Shown here in pieces: positions 26,269 through 35,134 of a DNA stretch of 64,000 nucleotides. The stretch spans positions 62,001-126,000 of the forward strand of contig NZ_FQXE01000016.1 in the NCBI RefSeq assembly GCF_900129885.1, written 5' to 3'. The stretch's first letter is position 1. Each line of letters starts with the position of its first letter. The stretch is from Pollutimonas bauzanensis. GTDB lineage: Bacteria; Pseudomonadota; Gammaproteobacteria; Burkholderiales; Burkholderiaceae_B. The notes under the pieces are model-generated. The model worked only from the letters and a program-made list of their open reading frames with translations. It ran no database searches and had not been told where the DNA came from. A program made the translations under genes and the position numbers.

Positions 26269-26434
26269 GACGCCTGTCTATCCGCATTTATACCAGCGTA
26301 AATAAGTATTGCAAGCACTTTTTTTGAGTTCGCCGTCATTTCCTGGTGATAGGACAGACTTGCGCGCCGATTGTTTGATTTTGCTTAATTTTGTTGTTTT
26401 CAATCCCAAATTTTTCTGATTGCGAGCGTACCGG

Positions 26435-27700
26435 ATGCCTTCTGAAATCCCTGTTCCCATGGCTGCGCTGACATTGCGGCAACTTCTGCCAGCCATTGCA
26501 GGCGTCTATATCACCCAGACCGTACTGACCGCGCTGGGCATGCAGGCCATGCCAACGCTGCTGCGTGAAGCGGGCGCATCGCTGCAACTTGCCGGCATGA
26601 GTTCGATCTTCATGCTGGCGTGGGTATTCAAGTTCCTGTGGGCCCCCGTCATAGAACGGTGGCGCCTGCCCTCTGGGACGCTGAAACGGCGCTCGCGCCA
26701 ACTGATTCTGGCTGGGCAATGCCTGCTGGCCCTGCTTTTTGTCGCGCTCTCGATCTGGGCCGGGTTGCCGGGCTTTTCCCTGCAAAGCCACGGCATGTGG
26801 CTGCTGGTCGGGCTGGTGCTGGCCTCGCTGATAACCGCCAGTGTCGATACGGCCGGCGATGGCTTCGTCATCGACCAGTTATCCAGCAGGCAACGAGGCT
26901 GGGGCAATGCCGTTCAGGTCGGCGGCAGCTACTTCGGGGCCTTGCTGGGCGGCAGCGGCTTTCTGCTGGTGGTGAACTATTGGGGACTGTCATGGGGACT
27001 GCTGGCCGTTGGCATCGCCTTTGTCGTGCTGAGCCTGCCATTGCTGCCCGTGCATGAACCGGCGCGCGGCGATACCGCCGCCGCCACGCACCGCCCCAGC
27101 CTGCGCCATGCACTACGCCGCCCCCGAGTACGGGCGGGCATACTGGTGGCCCTGCTGATCAACGCCGGCGTCTACATCAGCCTGACGATGCTGGGTCCGA
27201 TGTTCATCGACCACGGCGCCAGCATGGAGCATGTCGGCTGGCTCTTCGGTACGCTGAGTATCGGCGCCGGGCTGGCCGGCACCCTGGCCGGCGGCGTGCT
27301 CGTCAGGCTGGCGCCGGGCTGGCGGGCAGTCTGGATCGCCCTGGCCGCTCAGGCGCTGGCGCAGGCCGTTCTGGCGATCGCCCTCTACCAGGGCGCGGCC
27401 ACGCTGGATTTGCTGGCATGGTTGGCGGGTGTGCATTTCTTCCTGATGGCCTGCGGCTTCGTGGCGGGCTATTCGGCCTTGATGGGGCTGACTTCGCCCT
27501 TGCAGGCCGGCGTCGATTTCACGCTGTTCCAGTGCGCCCAGGCCTGCATGGGCGGGCTGGGCGGCGTGCTGGGCGGCTGGCTGTCGCAGCATTGGGGCTT
27601 TGCCGCGTGCTTTGGCGTGGCGGCAGCGCTGTGCGCGGTGGCGGGCTTGACCATTTTCTTGCGGGCTGACCTCAGCCCAGGATTGAAGCTCAATGACTGA
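26435..27700 (+). CDS. ybtX: MFS transporter of the siderophore locus (YbtX/RhtX/FptX-like)
   Basis: Inner-membrane protein of 421 aa with about 12 hydrophobic segments and an MFS loop (WAPVIERWRLPSG, about residue 70). It begins with an ITQTVLTALGMQAMPTLLREAG region like the RhtX/FptX/YbtX group of siderophore-locus permeases. It is the first gene of a plus-strand operon and overlaps the next ABC gene by 8 nt. The ATG at 26435 was chosen; an in-frame TTG 15 nt upstream is an alternative, and neither has a strong ribosome site. Family members import a ferric siderophore or, for YbtX, may handle zinc-yersiniabactin. Which applies here is unknown. Confidence 0.82.
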   Translation: MPSEIPVPMAALTLRQLLPAIAGVYITQTVLTALGMQAMPTLLREAGASLQLAGMSSIFMLAWVFKFLWAPVIERWRLPSGTLKRRSRQLILAGQCLLALLFVALSIWAGLPGFSLQSHGMWLLVGLVLASLITASVDTAGDGFVIDQLSSRQRGWGNAVQVGGSYFGALLGGSGFLLVVNYWGLSWGLLAVGIAFVVLSLPLLPVHEPARGDTAAATHRPSLRHALRRPRVRAGILVALLINAGVYISLTMLGPMFIDHGASMEHVGWLFGTLSIGAGLAGTLAGGVLVRLAPGWRAVWIALAAQALAQAVLAIALYQGAATLDLLAWLAGVHFFLMACGFVAGYSALMGLTSPLQAGVDFTLFQCAQACMGGLGGVLGGWLSQHWGFAACFGVAAALCAVAGLTIFLRADLSPGLKLND

Positions 27701-29468
27701 CGCGACACTCAAACAAGCCACACCGCCCGGCGTCTGGGCCATCATGCGGCCCGTGCTGGGCCAGATCCGCCTTGCCATGGCGCTGGCGGGCGTTGGCGCC
27801 GCGGCGGCGCTGGGCTCCGTATGTGCCTTGGCATGGGTCATTTACGAACTGCTGCGCACACCAGGGCAATGGCCCTGGCCGCCACTGCTGCTGGCCGTCA
27901 TGCTGACCGTGCTGGCCTACCTGCTGCGGCTGATGGCCTTCAATCAGTCTCACTACGCCGCCTTCCGGCTGGAAACGCGGCTGCGCACTGATCTGGCCAA
28001 ACATCTGGCGCGTCTGCCGCTAGGCTATGTGCAGCAGAGCGGCTCGGGCGCGCTGGCCAAAGTCATGATGGATGATGTCAAGGCGCTGCACGTGTTCGTG
28101 GCCGACAGCACGCCGCTGTATGCCCGCGCCTATGTGTCGCCGGCGCTCACCTTCGTGCTGCTGTGGTGGCTGGACTGGCGCCTGGCGTTGGTCGCCACTG
28201 CCGTGCTGGCGCTGGGCATGGCAGTGGTCTCGCTGGCCTTGCGCGGCAGCGGCGAGATGATGCGCCTCTATAACGTAGCGGGCGAGAACGTCAGCAAGGC
28301 GGTGGTGGAGTATGTGCAGGCCATGCCGGTCGTGCGTACTTTCGATACGGGTACGGTCACCTTCGGACGCTACCAGCAGGCGCTGGAAGCCTATCGGGAC
28401 GTGGTCACGCGCTGGTATCGCGTGGCAGGCGTGTCTTCGCGTCTGTCGCAGGCCATCCTGAACCCGATTCCCACGCTGGCCGCGCTGGTCTGGCTGGGCG
28501 CGTGGCTGCTCAGCCGGGATGCGCTGGGGGCCGCCATCTGGCTGGCCGTGATGTTGGTGGGAACCGGCATGGCCGAGTCGCTGCTGCCGCTGGTCTCCCT
28601 CAAGCATCTGGTGGCCAGGACGCAGATGAGCATCCACCGCATCCACGAGGTCATGGCCGAACAGCCGCTGCCCCTTCCGGAAGCCGCCCATGCAAAGGCG
28701 CCGCTGGACGCCAGCGTACGCTTCGAAAACGTGAGCTTTCGCTATACGCCGGATGGCCCGCTGGTGCTACAGGACGTAAGCTTCGATGCCCCGCAAGGCA
28801 GCGTGACAGCGCTGGTCGGGCCTTCCGGCGCAGGCAAGACCACGGCGGCGCGGCTGATTCCGCGCTTCTGGGACGCAAGCGAGGGCCGCATCCTGGTTGG
28901 CGGCGTGGACGTGCGCGAGATGCTGCCCGAGACGCTAATGCGACAGGTCGCCTTCGTGTTCCAGGACACGTTTCTCTTTGCCACCACGATCGCCGACAAC
29001 ATCCGCTTGGGATTACCCGAAGCCACGATGGACGAGGTCATCGCCGCGGCCAAGGCGGCGCAAGCCCATGAGTTCATCATGGCGCTGCCACAGGGCTACG
29101 AGACGCCGGCGGGCGAGCGCGGCAACTTCCTGTCTGGCGGCCAGCGCCAGCGCATTACCATTTCCCGCGCCATCTTGCAGAACCGGCCGATCCTGGTGCT
29201 GGATGAGGCCACCGCTTTTGCCGACCCGGAGAACGAAGCGGCGCTGGTGGCCGCCCTCTCGAACCTGATGCGCGGCAAGACAGTGCTGATGGTGGCGCAT
29301 CGACTGTCCACCATCAGCGACGCCGACCAGATCCTGGTGTTCGACCAGGGCCGGCTCGCCGAGCGCGGACGCCACGACGATCTGCTCGCGCAGCACGGCG
29401 TCTATGCACGCCTGTGGCGCAACTACGAGAAAGCCCAGGATTGGGCGCTGGCGGGAGGTACGGCATGA
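27693..29468 (+). CDS. ybtP: ABC half-transporter (YbtP/Irp6-like)
   Basis: Fused membrane and ATPase protein of 591 aa (YbtP is about 600). The six-helix membrane domain occupies about residues 1-320. The ATPase domain has Walker A GPSGAGKTT (about 375), signature LSGGQRQRIT (about 480), Walker B ILVLDEATAF and the switch His in MVAHRLST. YbtP and YbtQ have the fold of ABC exporters yet import ferric yersiniabactin. The gene starts inside the end of the MFS gene and its stop overlaps the start of the partner half-transporter (ATGA), consistent with a 1:1 heterodimer. Confidence 0.88.
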   Translation: MTDATLKQATPPGVWAIMRPVLGQIRLAMALAGVGAAAALGSVCALAWVIYELLRTPGQWPWPPLLLAVMLTVLAYLLRLMAFNQSHYAAFRLETRLRTDLAKHLARLPLGYVQQSGSGALAKVMMDDVKALHVFVADSTPLYARAYVSPALTFVLLWWLDWRLALVATAVLALGMAVVSLALRGSGEMMRLYNVAGENVSKAVVEYVQAMPVVRTFDTGTVTFGRYQQALEAYRDVVTRWYRVAGVSSRLSQAILNPIPTLAALVWLGAWLLSRDALGAAIWLAVMLVGTGMAESLLPLVSLKHLVARTQMSIHRIHEVMAEQPLPLPEAAHAKAPLDASVRFENVSFRYTPDGPLVLQDVSFDAPQGSVTALVGPSGAGKTTAARLIPRFWDASEGRILVGGVDVREMLPETLMRQVAFVFQDTFLFATTIADNIRLGLPEATMDEVIAAAKAAQAHEFIMALPQGYETPAGERGNFLSGGQRQRITISRAILQNRPILVLDEATAFADPENEAALVAALSNLMRGKTVLMVAHRLSTISDADQILVFDQGRLAERGRHDDLLAQHGVYARLWRNYEKAQDWALAGGTA

Positions 29469-31237
29469 GTATGGTTCAACCGCAGATCACTCCCTTGCGC
29501 GAGACCTGGCGCCAGTTGATGACCAGCGCGCGCAGCCGCGCGCCGCGCCTGCGCGCCTGCCTGATCGGCCTGGCCGTGGCCGCCGCCGCGCAAGGCCTGG
29601 CGCTGGCCTGCCTGATGCCGCTGTTCCGGGCGCTGATTCCCGCGCCGCGCTGGCCTGCCGCGCTGCCATGGCTGGTGGTGATGACGGTGCTGATGCTGGC
29701 GAGCATACTACTGCGCTGGTGGGCGCAGGGCTTCGACTACCGGGGCGACATGGTGCAAAACACGCATGAGTTGCGCACCGCGCTGGGCCGCCAACTGCGC
29801 CGCATCCCGCTGGAGCAGTTGCAGGACAAGCGCGCCGGCGAAGTCAACGCCACGCTGCTGGGCAGCGTGGACGAGAATCTGAGCTATCTGCTGACGGTCG
29901 CCAATATGATGGCCCATGCCCTGATCACGCCCGTGGTGGTCGCGCTGGCGGCGCTGTGGTTCGACTGGCGCATGGGCGTGCTGCTGCTGTTGGTGTTTCC
30001 GCTGCTGATTCCGCTGTATCGCTGGCGCCGGCCCGCTTACGGACGCGGCATGCGCATGCTGGCCGATGCCCAGGAACGCACCAGCGCCGACATCCTGGAG
30101 TACACGCAGGGTCTGCCGGTGCTGCGCTCGGCCTGCTGCACCGGCGAGAAAGCCCAACAGCTGCAAGCCGGTTTTCTGCATCTGCAGGCCATACAGACCA
30201 TAGGCCAAAAGAAAGGGACCAAGCCGAACCTCGTGCTGGCCACGGTGATGGAGCTGGCCATCCTGCTGGTGGTGTTGCTGGGCGCGCTGTTCGTGATACA
30301 GGGCACGCTGGACGTGGCGCTTCTGGCCGCGCTGCTGGTGATCGCAGTGCGCTTTTCCGAGCCGCTGGCGACTTTCGTACTGTATGCCAAAATCATCGAT
30401 CTGATCGAAGCCGCCCTTGGCAAGATCAGCGCCCTGCTGGCCATCGCGCCCCTGCCCATGCAGGCGCTGGTTCCCGTGCCGCAGCGCTTCGACATCCGGT
30501 TCGAGGGCGTGACCTTTCACTATGCCAGCGCCGCGAACCCCGCCCTGCGCGAGCTCAATGCCAGCCTGCCCGCGCGCAGCCTGACCGCCTTGGTCGGCAC
30601 CTCGGGCTCGGGCAAGACCACCATCACCCGCCTCTTGATGCGCCATGCCGATCCGCAGGCAGGGCGCATCACCATCGGTGGCGTGGATATCCGCGCCATC
30701 GCGCCCGAAACCCTCAATGCCCTGATCTCGACGGTATTCCAGGACGTCTACCTGTTCGATGACACCATCCTCGCCAACATCCGCATGGCTCGCCCGGATG
30801 CCACGGATGAGGAGGTGCAGACCGCCGCGCGCGCCGCGCACTGCCACGAGTTCGTCACGCGCCTGCCCGAAGCTTACTTGACGCGCGTGGGCGACATCGG
30901 CGGGCGGCTCTCGGGCGGCGAGCGCCAGCGCATCAGCATCGCGCGCGCCATGCTCAAGAATGCGCCCATCGTGATCCTGGACGAGCCCACCGCCGCGCTG
31001 GACACCGAAAGCGAGGTCGCCGTACAGGCGGCTATCGACGCACTGGTGCGCGAGCGCACGGTGATCGTGATTGCACACCGGCTATCGACCATTGCCGCCG
31101 CCGACCAGATCCTGGTCATCGAAGATGGGCATGTGGCCGAACAAGGCCGCCATGCCGCACTGCTGGCACGCGCCGGCCGCTACAGCGCCATGTGGCAGGC
31201 GCAGCAACGCGCCAAGAACTGGCATGTCGGTCGTTGA
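29465..31237 (+). CDS. ybtQ: ABC half-transporter (YbtQ/Irp7-like)
   Basis: Partner half-transporter of 590 aa. Membrane helices fill the first 320 residues; the ATPase domain has Walker A GTSGSGKTT (about 377), signature LSGGERQRIS (about 481), Walker B IVILDEPTAALD and VIAHRLST. The ATG at 29465 overlaps the previous stop by ATGA, and the upstream in-frame extension is rejected because it runs into ybtP-like coding sequence. It presumably forms a heterodimer with the preceding protein to import the ferric siderophore across the inner membrane. A 57-nt gap leads to the receptor gene, so they are likely one operon. Confidence 0.88.
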   Translation: MSMVQPQITPLRETWRQLMTSARSRAPRLRACLIGLAVAAAAQGLALACLMPLFRALIPAPRWPAALPWLVVMTVLMLASILLRWWAQGFDYRGDMVQNTHELRTALGRQLRRIPLEQLQDKRAGEVNATLLGSVDENLSYLLTVANMMAHALITPVVVALAALWFDWRMGVLLLLVFPLLIPLYRWRRPAYGRGMRMLADAQERTSADILEYTQGLPVLRSACCTGEKAQQLQAGFLHLQAIQTIGQKKGTKPNLVLATVMELAILLVVLLGALFVIQGTLDVALLAALLVIAVRFSEPLATFVLYAKIIDLIEAALGKISALLAIAPLPMQALVPVPQRFDIRFEGVTFHYASAANPALRELNASLPARSLTALVGTSGSGKTTITRLLMRHADPQAGRITIGGVDIRAIAPETLNALISTVFQDVYLFDDTILANIRMARPDATDEEVQTAARAAHCHEFVTRLPEAYLTRVGDIGGRLSGGERQRISIARAMLKNAPIVILDEPTAALDTESEVAVQAAIDALVRERTVIVIAHRLSTIAAADQILVIEDGHVAEQGRHAALLARAGRYSAMWQAQQRAKNWHVGR

Positions 31238-31294
31238 CCGGCATGTCGGCGATTGATGTCGGAATAAAAACTTGATTGAATCGGAGACTGGACC

Positions 31295-33403
31295 ATGACG
31301 CCTTTTAGACTGCGCCTGCTCATTATTGCCTTGGCATCCCTGCACACTGCGGGGTGGACGCCAAGCGCGCAAGCGCAGGCCATGCCGCAAGACGGCGACA
31401 AAGCCGCGACGCTTGCCCCTGTCGTGGTATCGGGCAGCAAGCGCGACGAGACGCTGGAGCGGCTCAATAGCGCCGCCAGTGTGGCCGACCGCCTGGACCT
31501 GGACGACGCGCAAGTGGCCTCCACCCTGGAACTGGACCGTGTCTTCCCCGAACTGTACATGTCGCACAGCGCCACCTTCCTGTTTCCGATCATCACGGTG
31601 CGCGGGGTGACCTCGGCCCAGGATTTCTACAATCCGGCGCTGACGATTTATGTGGACGGCGTCCCTCAGTTGCCGACGTTTGCCGCCCAGTCGCTGCTGG
31701 GCGTCGAAAAGGTCGAACTGCTCAAGGGACCGCAAGGCACGCTGTATGGCAAGAGCGCGCAAGGCGGCGTGCTCAACATCGTCACGCATAAGCCCGACGG
31801 CACACCGCAGTTCACCGCCCGCGGCGGCGTCTCCAGCCGCGACGGCTACCAGTTGCAGGCCGAAGGCTCGGGGCCGCTCGTGCAGGACCTGTTATACGGC
31901 TCGGTATCGCTGCTGGCCAATGACGTCAACGGCGATGTGCGCAGTGACGTCATCGGCAGCGACCACCTGGGCGGTGTGCGCTCGCGCGCCGGCAAGGTCA
32001 AGCTGAGGCTGGCACCGACGGGCAGCCCCTGGGAACTGGGGCTGTCCGCCGGACGCGACTGCGCAACCGGGGATCAGGAGGCCTATACCTTCTTCGACGA
32101 CTACAAGTCCCGCCAAGCCTATGTCCTGCCGAACCTGCCGCAGGCCTACCGTGATTATTACCAGCGACGCTGCGCCAACAGCGTTGCCGCCAACGGGCAG
32201 TACGACTTCGACATCTGGCGCTTGAGCGCCGTGGTCAGCAGCCAGCGCGTGCACACCACGCGCCAGTGGCCATTGGATGCCTACTTCCCGCAGTTCCTGG
32301 AACACTGGAAGCAGAACACCCAGGAAGTGCGGCTGGCGACGCGCGGGGCGCAGGACGGGGCCCCGCCGTCTCGCGCCTGGGATGCCGTGTTCGGCTTGTA
32401 CCGCCAGGAGGTCGACCTATCCAGGAGCTATCAGTTCGACATGGTGCTGCCCAGCTTCTACCGGGTCATCGATTCCAGCTCGAGCAACCGCAGCGTATCC
32501 CTGGCGACCTACGGTGATGCGACTTGGCATCTGACGCCCAAGCTGGACCTGTCCACCGGGCTGCGCTTCACGCGCGATGAGGCCAAAACGCGCTTCCAGG
32601 GCGATCAGATGGGTGGCAGCTTCCAGGGCGCTGCATCGGCCAGCCAGAACACTTGGCTTGGCCACGTCGCGGCGGGCTACCAGTTCGCCCCGCAGTGGCG
32701 CGGCTACGTCAACGTGGCCCAGGGCTACAAGCCGCTGGGCTACAACCTTGCGCCGTCGAACGTGGCCGATGCCGAGGGCTATGGACGCGAACGCTCCATC
32801 AGCTACGAGGCCGGCGTGCGCTACACGGGCCGCGATGTGCGCGCCAGCCTGGCCGTCTATCGCGTGGACGGCAAGGACGTCCAGCTCTACGGCGACGGCG
32901 ACTTCGGCTACCAGACCCTGAAAAATGTCGGCGACACCCGTTCCCTGGGGCTGGAATTCAATACCGAATGGGATATCTCGCGGCAATGGACACTGGCGGC
33001 GGGCGGCTTCATCAATGACGCCACCTTCCGCCGCTTCATCGACTCGAGCACCTGCACCGCTTGCGAGGACAACGATGTGCCCATGGCGCCCAGGTACGGC
33101 CTGACCCTGTCGGCCAAGGGAAACCTGCGCGTGGGCCAGAACGTCCTGCGGCCGCAACTGACGCTGCGGCGCACCGGATCGCACTACTTCGACAGCGCCA
33201 ATATGCTGCGCCAGGACGCCTACACCCTGGTCGATGCCGCAGTGGCCTGGAGCCCGACCCACAATCTGGAACTGATGCTCTATGCGCATAATCTGACCGA
33301 CAAGGCGTATCGGACCTATGGCTTCTCCTACGGCGCGACGGGAAACTTCGCGCAGGTCGCACCGGGGCGCACTGTGGGGCTGACGGCCACCTACACGTAT
33401 TGA
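31295..33403 (+). CDS. fyuA: TonB-dependent ferric-yersiniabactin-type receptor (FyuA/Psn-like)
   Basis: Outer-membrane receptor of 702 aa. A signal peptide ends near AQAQA, then comes a TonB box (LAPVVVSG). The plug carries the FyuA-like stretches VRGVTSAQDFYNPALTIYVD and GPQGTLYGKSAQGG, and the barrel has VAQGYKPLGYNL. These segments closely match Yersinia FyuA/Psn (673 aa), the receptor for ferric yersiniabactin and pesticin. There is no N-terminal signalling domain. The start has GGAG 9 nt upstream. The close match to FyuA independently supports a yersiniabactin-like ligand made by the two synthases at 1-15.4 kb. Confidence 0.93.
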   Translation: MTPFRLRLLIIALASLHTAGWTPSAQAQAMPQDGDKAATLAPVVVSGSKRDETLERLNSAASVADRLDLDDAQVASTLELDRVFPELYMSHSATFLFPIITVRGVTSAQDFYNPALTIYVDGVPQLPTFAAQSLLGVEKVELLKGPQGTLYGKSAQGGVLNIVTHKPDGTPQFTARGGVSSRDGYQLQAEGSGPLVQDLLYGSVSLLANDVNGDVRSDVIGSDHLGGVRSRAGKVKLRLAPTGSPWELGLSAGRDCATGDQEAYTFFDDYKSRQAYVLPNLPQAYRDYYQRRCANSVAANGQYDFDIWRLSAVVSSQRVHTTRQWPLDAYFPQFLEHWKQNTQEVRLATRGAQDGAPPSRAWDAVFGLYRQEVDLSRSYQFDMVLPSFYRVIDSSSSNRSVSLATYGDATWHLTPKLDLSTGLRFTRDEAKTRFQGDQMGGSFQGAASASQNTWLGHVAAGYQFAPQWRGYVNVAQGYKPLGYNLAPSNVADAEGYGRERSISYEAGVRYTGRDVRASLAVYRVDGKDVQLYGDGDFGYQTLKNVGDTRSLGLEFNTEWDISRQWTLAAGGFINDATFRRFIDSSTCTACEDNDVPMAPRYGLTLSAKGNLRVGQNVLRPQLTLRRTGSHYFDSANMLRQDAYTLVDAAVAWSPTHNLELMLYAHNLTDKAYRTYGFSYGATGNFAQVAPGRTVGLTATYTY

Positions 33404-33467
33404 CCCCGGCTTTCAGATGGGATATTTTCCCATCGTCCAATCGGAGCCCGCCAGCGAGAAGCAGAAC

Positions 33468-34169
33468 ATGCAAAAGAATAATATTGAACAGATGCGGAAC
33501 TTGGCAGCGCAATTGCGAGAACCGCAAGGCGCCGATGGCGTCGAAGTCGCTGCCACGATGCACCAGAGCAATATCGGGATGACGCGGGCCTGCTTTGCCA
33601 GCTTGGCGGTGACCTCCGGCGAAACGCTGCTGGAGATCGGCCATGGCAGCGGCGCTCATGTGCCCGAGTTCTTCGAGGGCCGGCCCGGCCTGCTGTACCA
33701 GGGCCTGGAACTGTCCGCGCTCATGCAGCAGGAAGCCGCTCGCCTGAATCGCGATCTGGTATCGAACGGCAAGGCGCGGTTCGCGGCCTACGAGGGTGCA
33801 GCCTTTCCGTTCGAAGATGAGTCGTTTGACAAGGCCATGACGGTCAACACCCTCTATTTTCTGCCGGATCCGCTGGGGTTCCTGTCCCAAGTCCATCGCA
33901 CCCTGAAGCCCGGCGGCCGCTTCAGCATGGCCTTTGCAGCCCGCGAGTTCATGCAGGCCTTGTCCTTCACCTCATACGGGTTCCGGCTGTACGATGCCGA
34001 AGAAGTCCGGCAACTTGTTTCCGACAGCGGGCTTGCACTGCGGGGGACCGATGTGCATGAGGAGACTGTGATGAGCAAGGAACGGCCGGGGACGACGGTG
34101 CGCAGGGAGTTCATCGTGATCCGGGCCGGCAAGCGCGCCACGCAACAGTGCGAATATGGTGTCGCCTGA
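33468..34169 (+). CDS. Class I SAM-dependent methyltransferase downstream of fyuA
   Basis: Protein of 233 aa with motif I LLEIGHGSGAHVPEF (about residue 51), the Glu-bearing second strand (GLELSALM), VNTLYFLPDPLGFLSQVHRT and the UbiE/type-11 style LKPGGRFSM. The substrate is unknown. It follows the fyuA-like gene by 64 nt and is probably the last gene of the ybtX-ybtP-ybtQ-fyuA operon. A hairpin (TGTCGCC/GGCGACA, about 34160-34181) overlaps its stop codon and may mark the operon end, although no U tract follows. The ATG at 33468 has a GAGAAG-type site; the longer in-frame start at 33417 is less likely. Confidence 0.8.
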   Translation: MQKNNIEQMRNLAAQLREPQGADGVEVAATMHQSNIGMTRACFASLAVTSGETLLEIGHGSGAHVPEFFEGRPGLLYQGLELSALMQQEAARLNRDLVSNGKARFAAYEGAAFPFEDESFDKAMTVNTLYFLPDPLGFLSQVHRTLKPGGRFSMAFAAREFMQALSFTSYGFRLYDAEEVRQLVSDSGLALRGTDVHEETVMSKERPGTTVRREFIVIRAGKRATQQCEYGVA

Positions 34170-34232
34170 AATCTGGCGACACACCATCCACACCGATCAG
34201 CCAGGCGCAGGTATCAAGATTTACTTCGGAGC

Positions 34233-34459
34233 ATGATCATCCTGGACACGAACGTGTTGTCCGAAATCTTGCGCCCGGCGCCGGATGAGCGCCCCCTGTC
34301 CTGGCTGGCGGCGCCGCCTCGCTCGGTACTGTTCAGCACCGCGGTGACACGCGCGGAATTGTTCTACGGAGCACGATTGTTGCCCGACGACTGGCGACAC
34401 GCAACGTCAGGGACTTTGCGGGGTGTGGCATCGAAGCCATCGATCCCTGGAGCGCATAG
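34233..34459 (+). pseudogene. VapC/FitB-type PIN-domain toxin, internally deleted and frameshifted
   Basis: The 5' part reads as a PIN-domain start (MIILDTNVLSEILRP, then AVTRAELFYGARLLPDD) with the first catalytic Asp and Glu. It then jumps directly, in the next frame, to a typical PIN C-terminus (LATRNVRDFAGCGIEAIDPW, stop at 34457). About 60 central residues, including the later acidic ligands, are missing compared with the usual 135-140 aa. The original frame runs on to 34550 as unrelated sequence. No antitoxin gene remains upstream (only 63 nt separate it from the methyltransferase). It is a toxin-antitoxin relic. Confidence 0.85.
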
Positions 34460-34571
34460 CGCAGCAATATGCATGGACTTCATCGAGTCCCCGGCGGTCG
34501 CATCGGCTTTCCCTCAACACAGCGTAAAATACGCCCCCGGATGTAGATAACAGTATTGGAAGCAACCCATC

Positions 34572-35111
34572 TTGAACACGAAAAGAAGCAAACGCTGGAA
34601 TGGCAATTTAGATTCGCTGAGCGCGGATTTCCTCAAGGACGTCATGGAGAAAATGGAATCCTATGGCCCCGGCGTGCAGTTCGAACTCCCCGGCCACGCG
34701 CAGCGTCCCAATTACCAGGTCATCAACAATGCCGGCAAGAAGATGGCATTCGACAAGAAAAACCTTTTGACCGGCCTGAATGCCAATGGCAATGTCAGCG
34801 ATACGCTGTCGGCGGTATTTACGCTCGACGCCGTCAAGGCCGCCATGAACGGCGGCGGCGCCAGGCCGGCCGCCAGGGCGCGCGCGCCACGCCCCGGCGC
34901 CGCGGGCGGCGCCAGCGGCGCTGGCCGCAGCCACACTCCTGCCGCCCAGGTCATCGATACCATAGAGCACGACAAGTACGCCTACTTCAAGGGCAATCGC
35001 GAAACCCTTCCGGAAGGCATACAGAAGCATTCGGGCGCAATCAGCCAGTTGATGAAAAGCGGCATGTCGGCCGAAGACGCATTCGGCGAGATCATCAAAC
35101 TGCATTTCTGA
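34572..35111 (+). CDS. Unrecognised small basic protein with an Ala/Gly/Pro linker
   Basis: I do not recognise this 179-aa protein. An N-terminal domain (about 1-95, starting NTKRSKRWNGNLDSLSADF) is joined to a C-terminal helical part (about 128-179, from VIDTIEHDKYAYFKGNRETL, ending FGEIIKLHF) by a low-complexity Ala/Gly/Arg/Pro linker of about 30 residues. There is no signal peptide or membrane segment. The start is a TTG with a GGAAG site about 9 nt upstream; the next ATG is 24 codons in. It lies 23 nt upstream of the dehydrogenase gene and may be co-transcribed with it. Codon use is typical of the neighbours, so it is probably a real gene. Confidence 0.6.
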   Translation: MNTKRSKRWNGNLDSLSADFLKDVMEKMESYGPGVQFELPGHAQRPNYQVINNAGKKMAFDKKNLLTGLNANGNVSDTLSAVFTLDAVKAAMNGGGARPAARARAPRPGAAGGASGAGRSHTPAAQVIDTIEHDKYAYFKGNRETLPEGIQKHSGAISQLMKSGMSAEDAFGEIIKLHF

Positions 35112-35134
35112 CGCCAGCACAAGGAAAACGGTCC

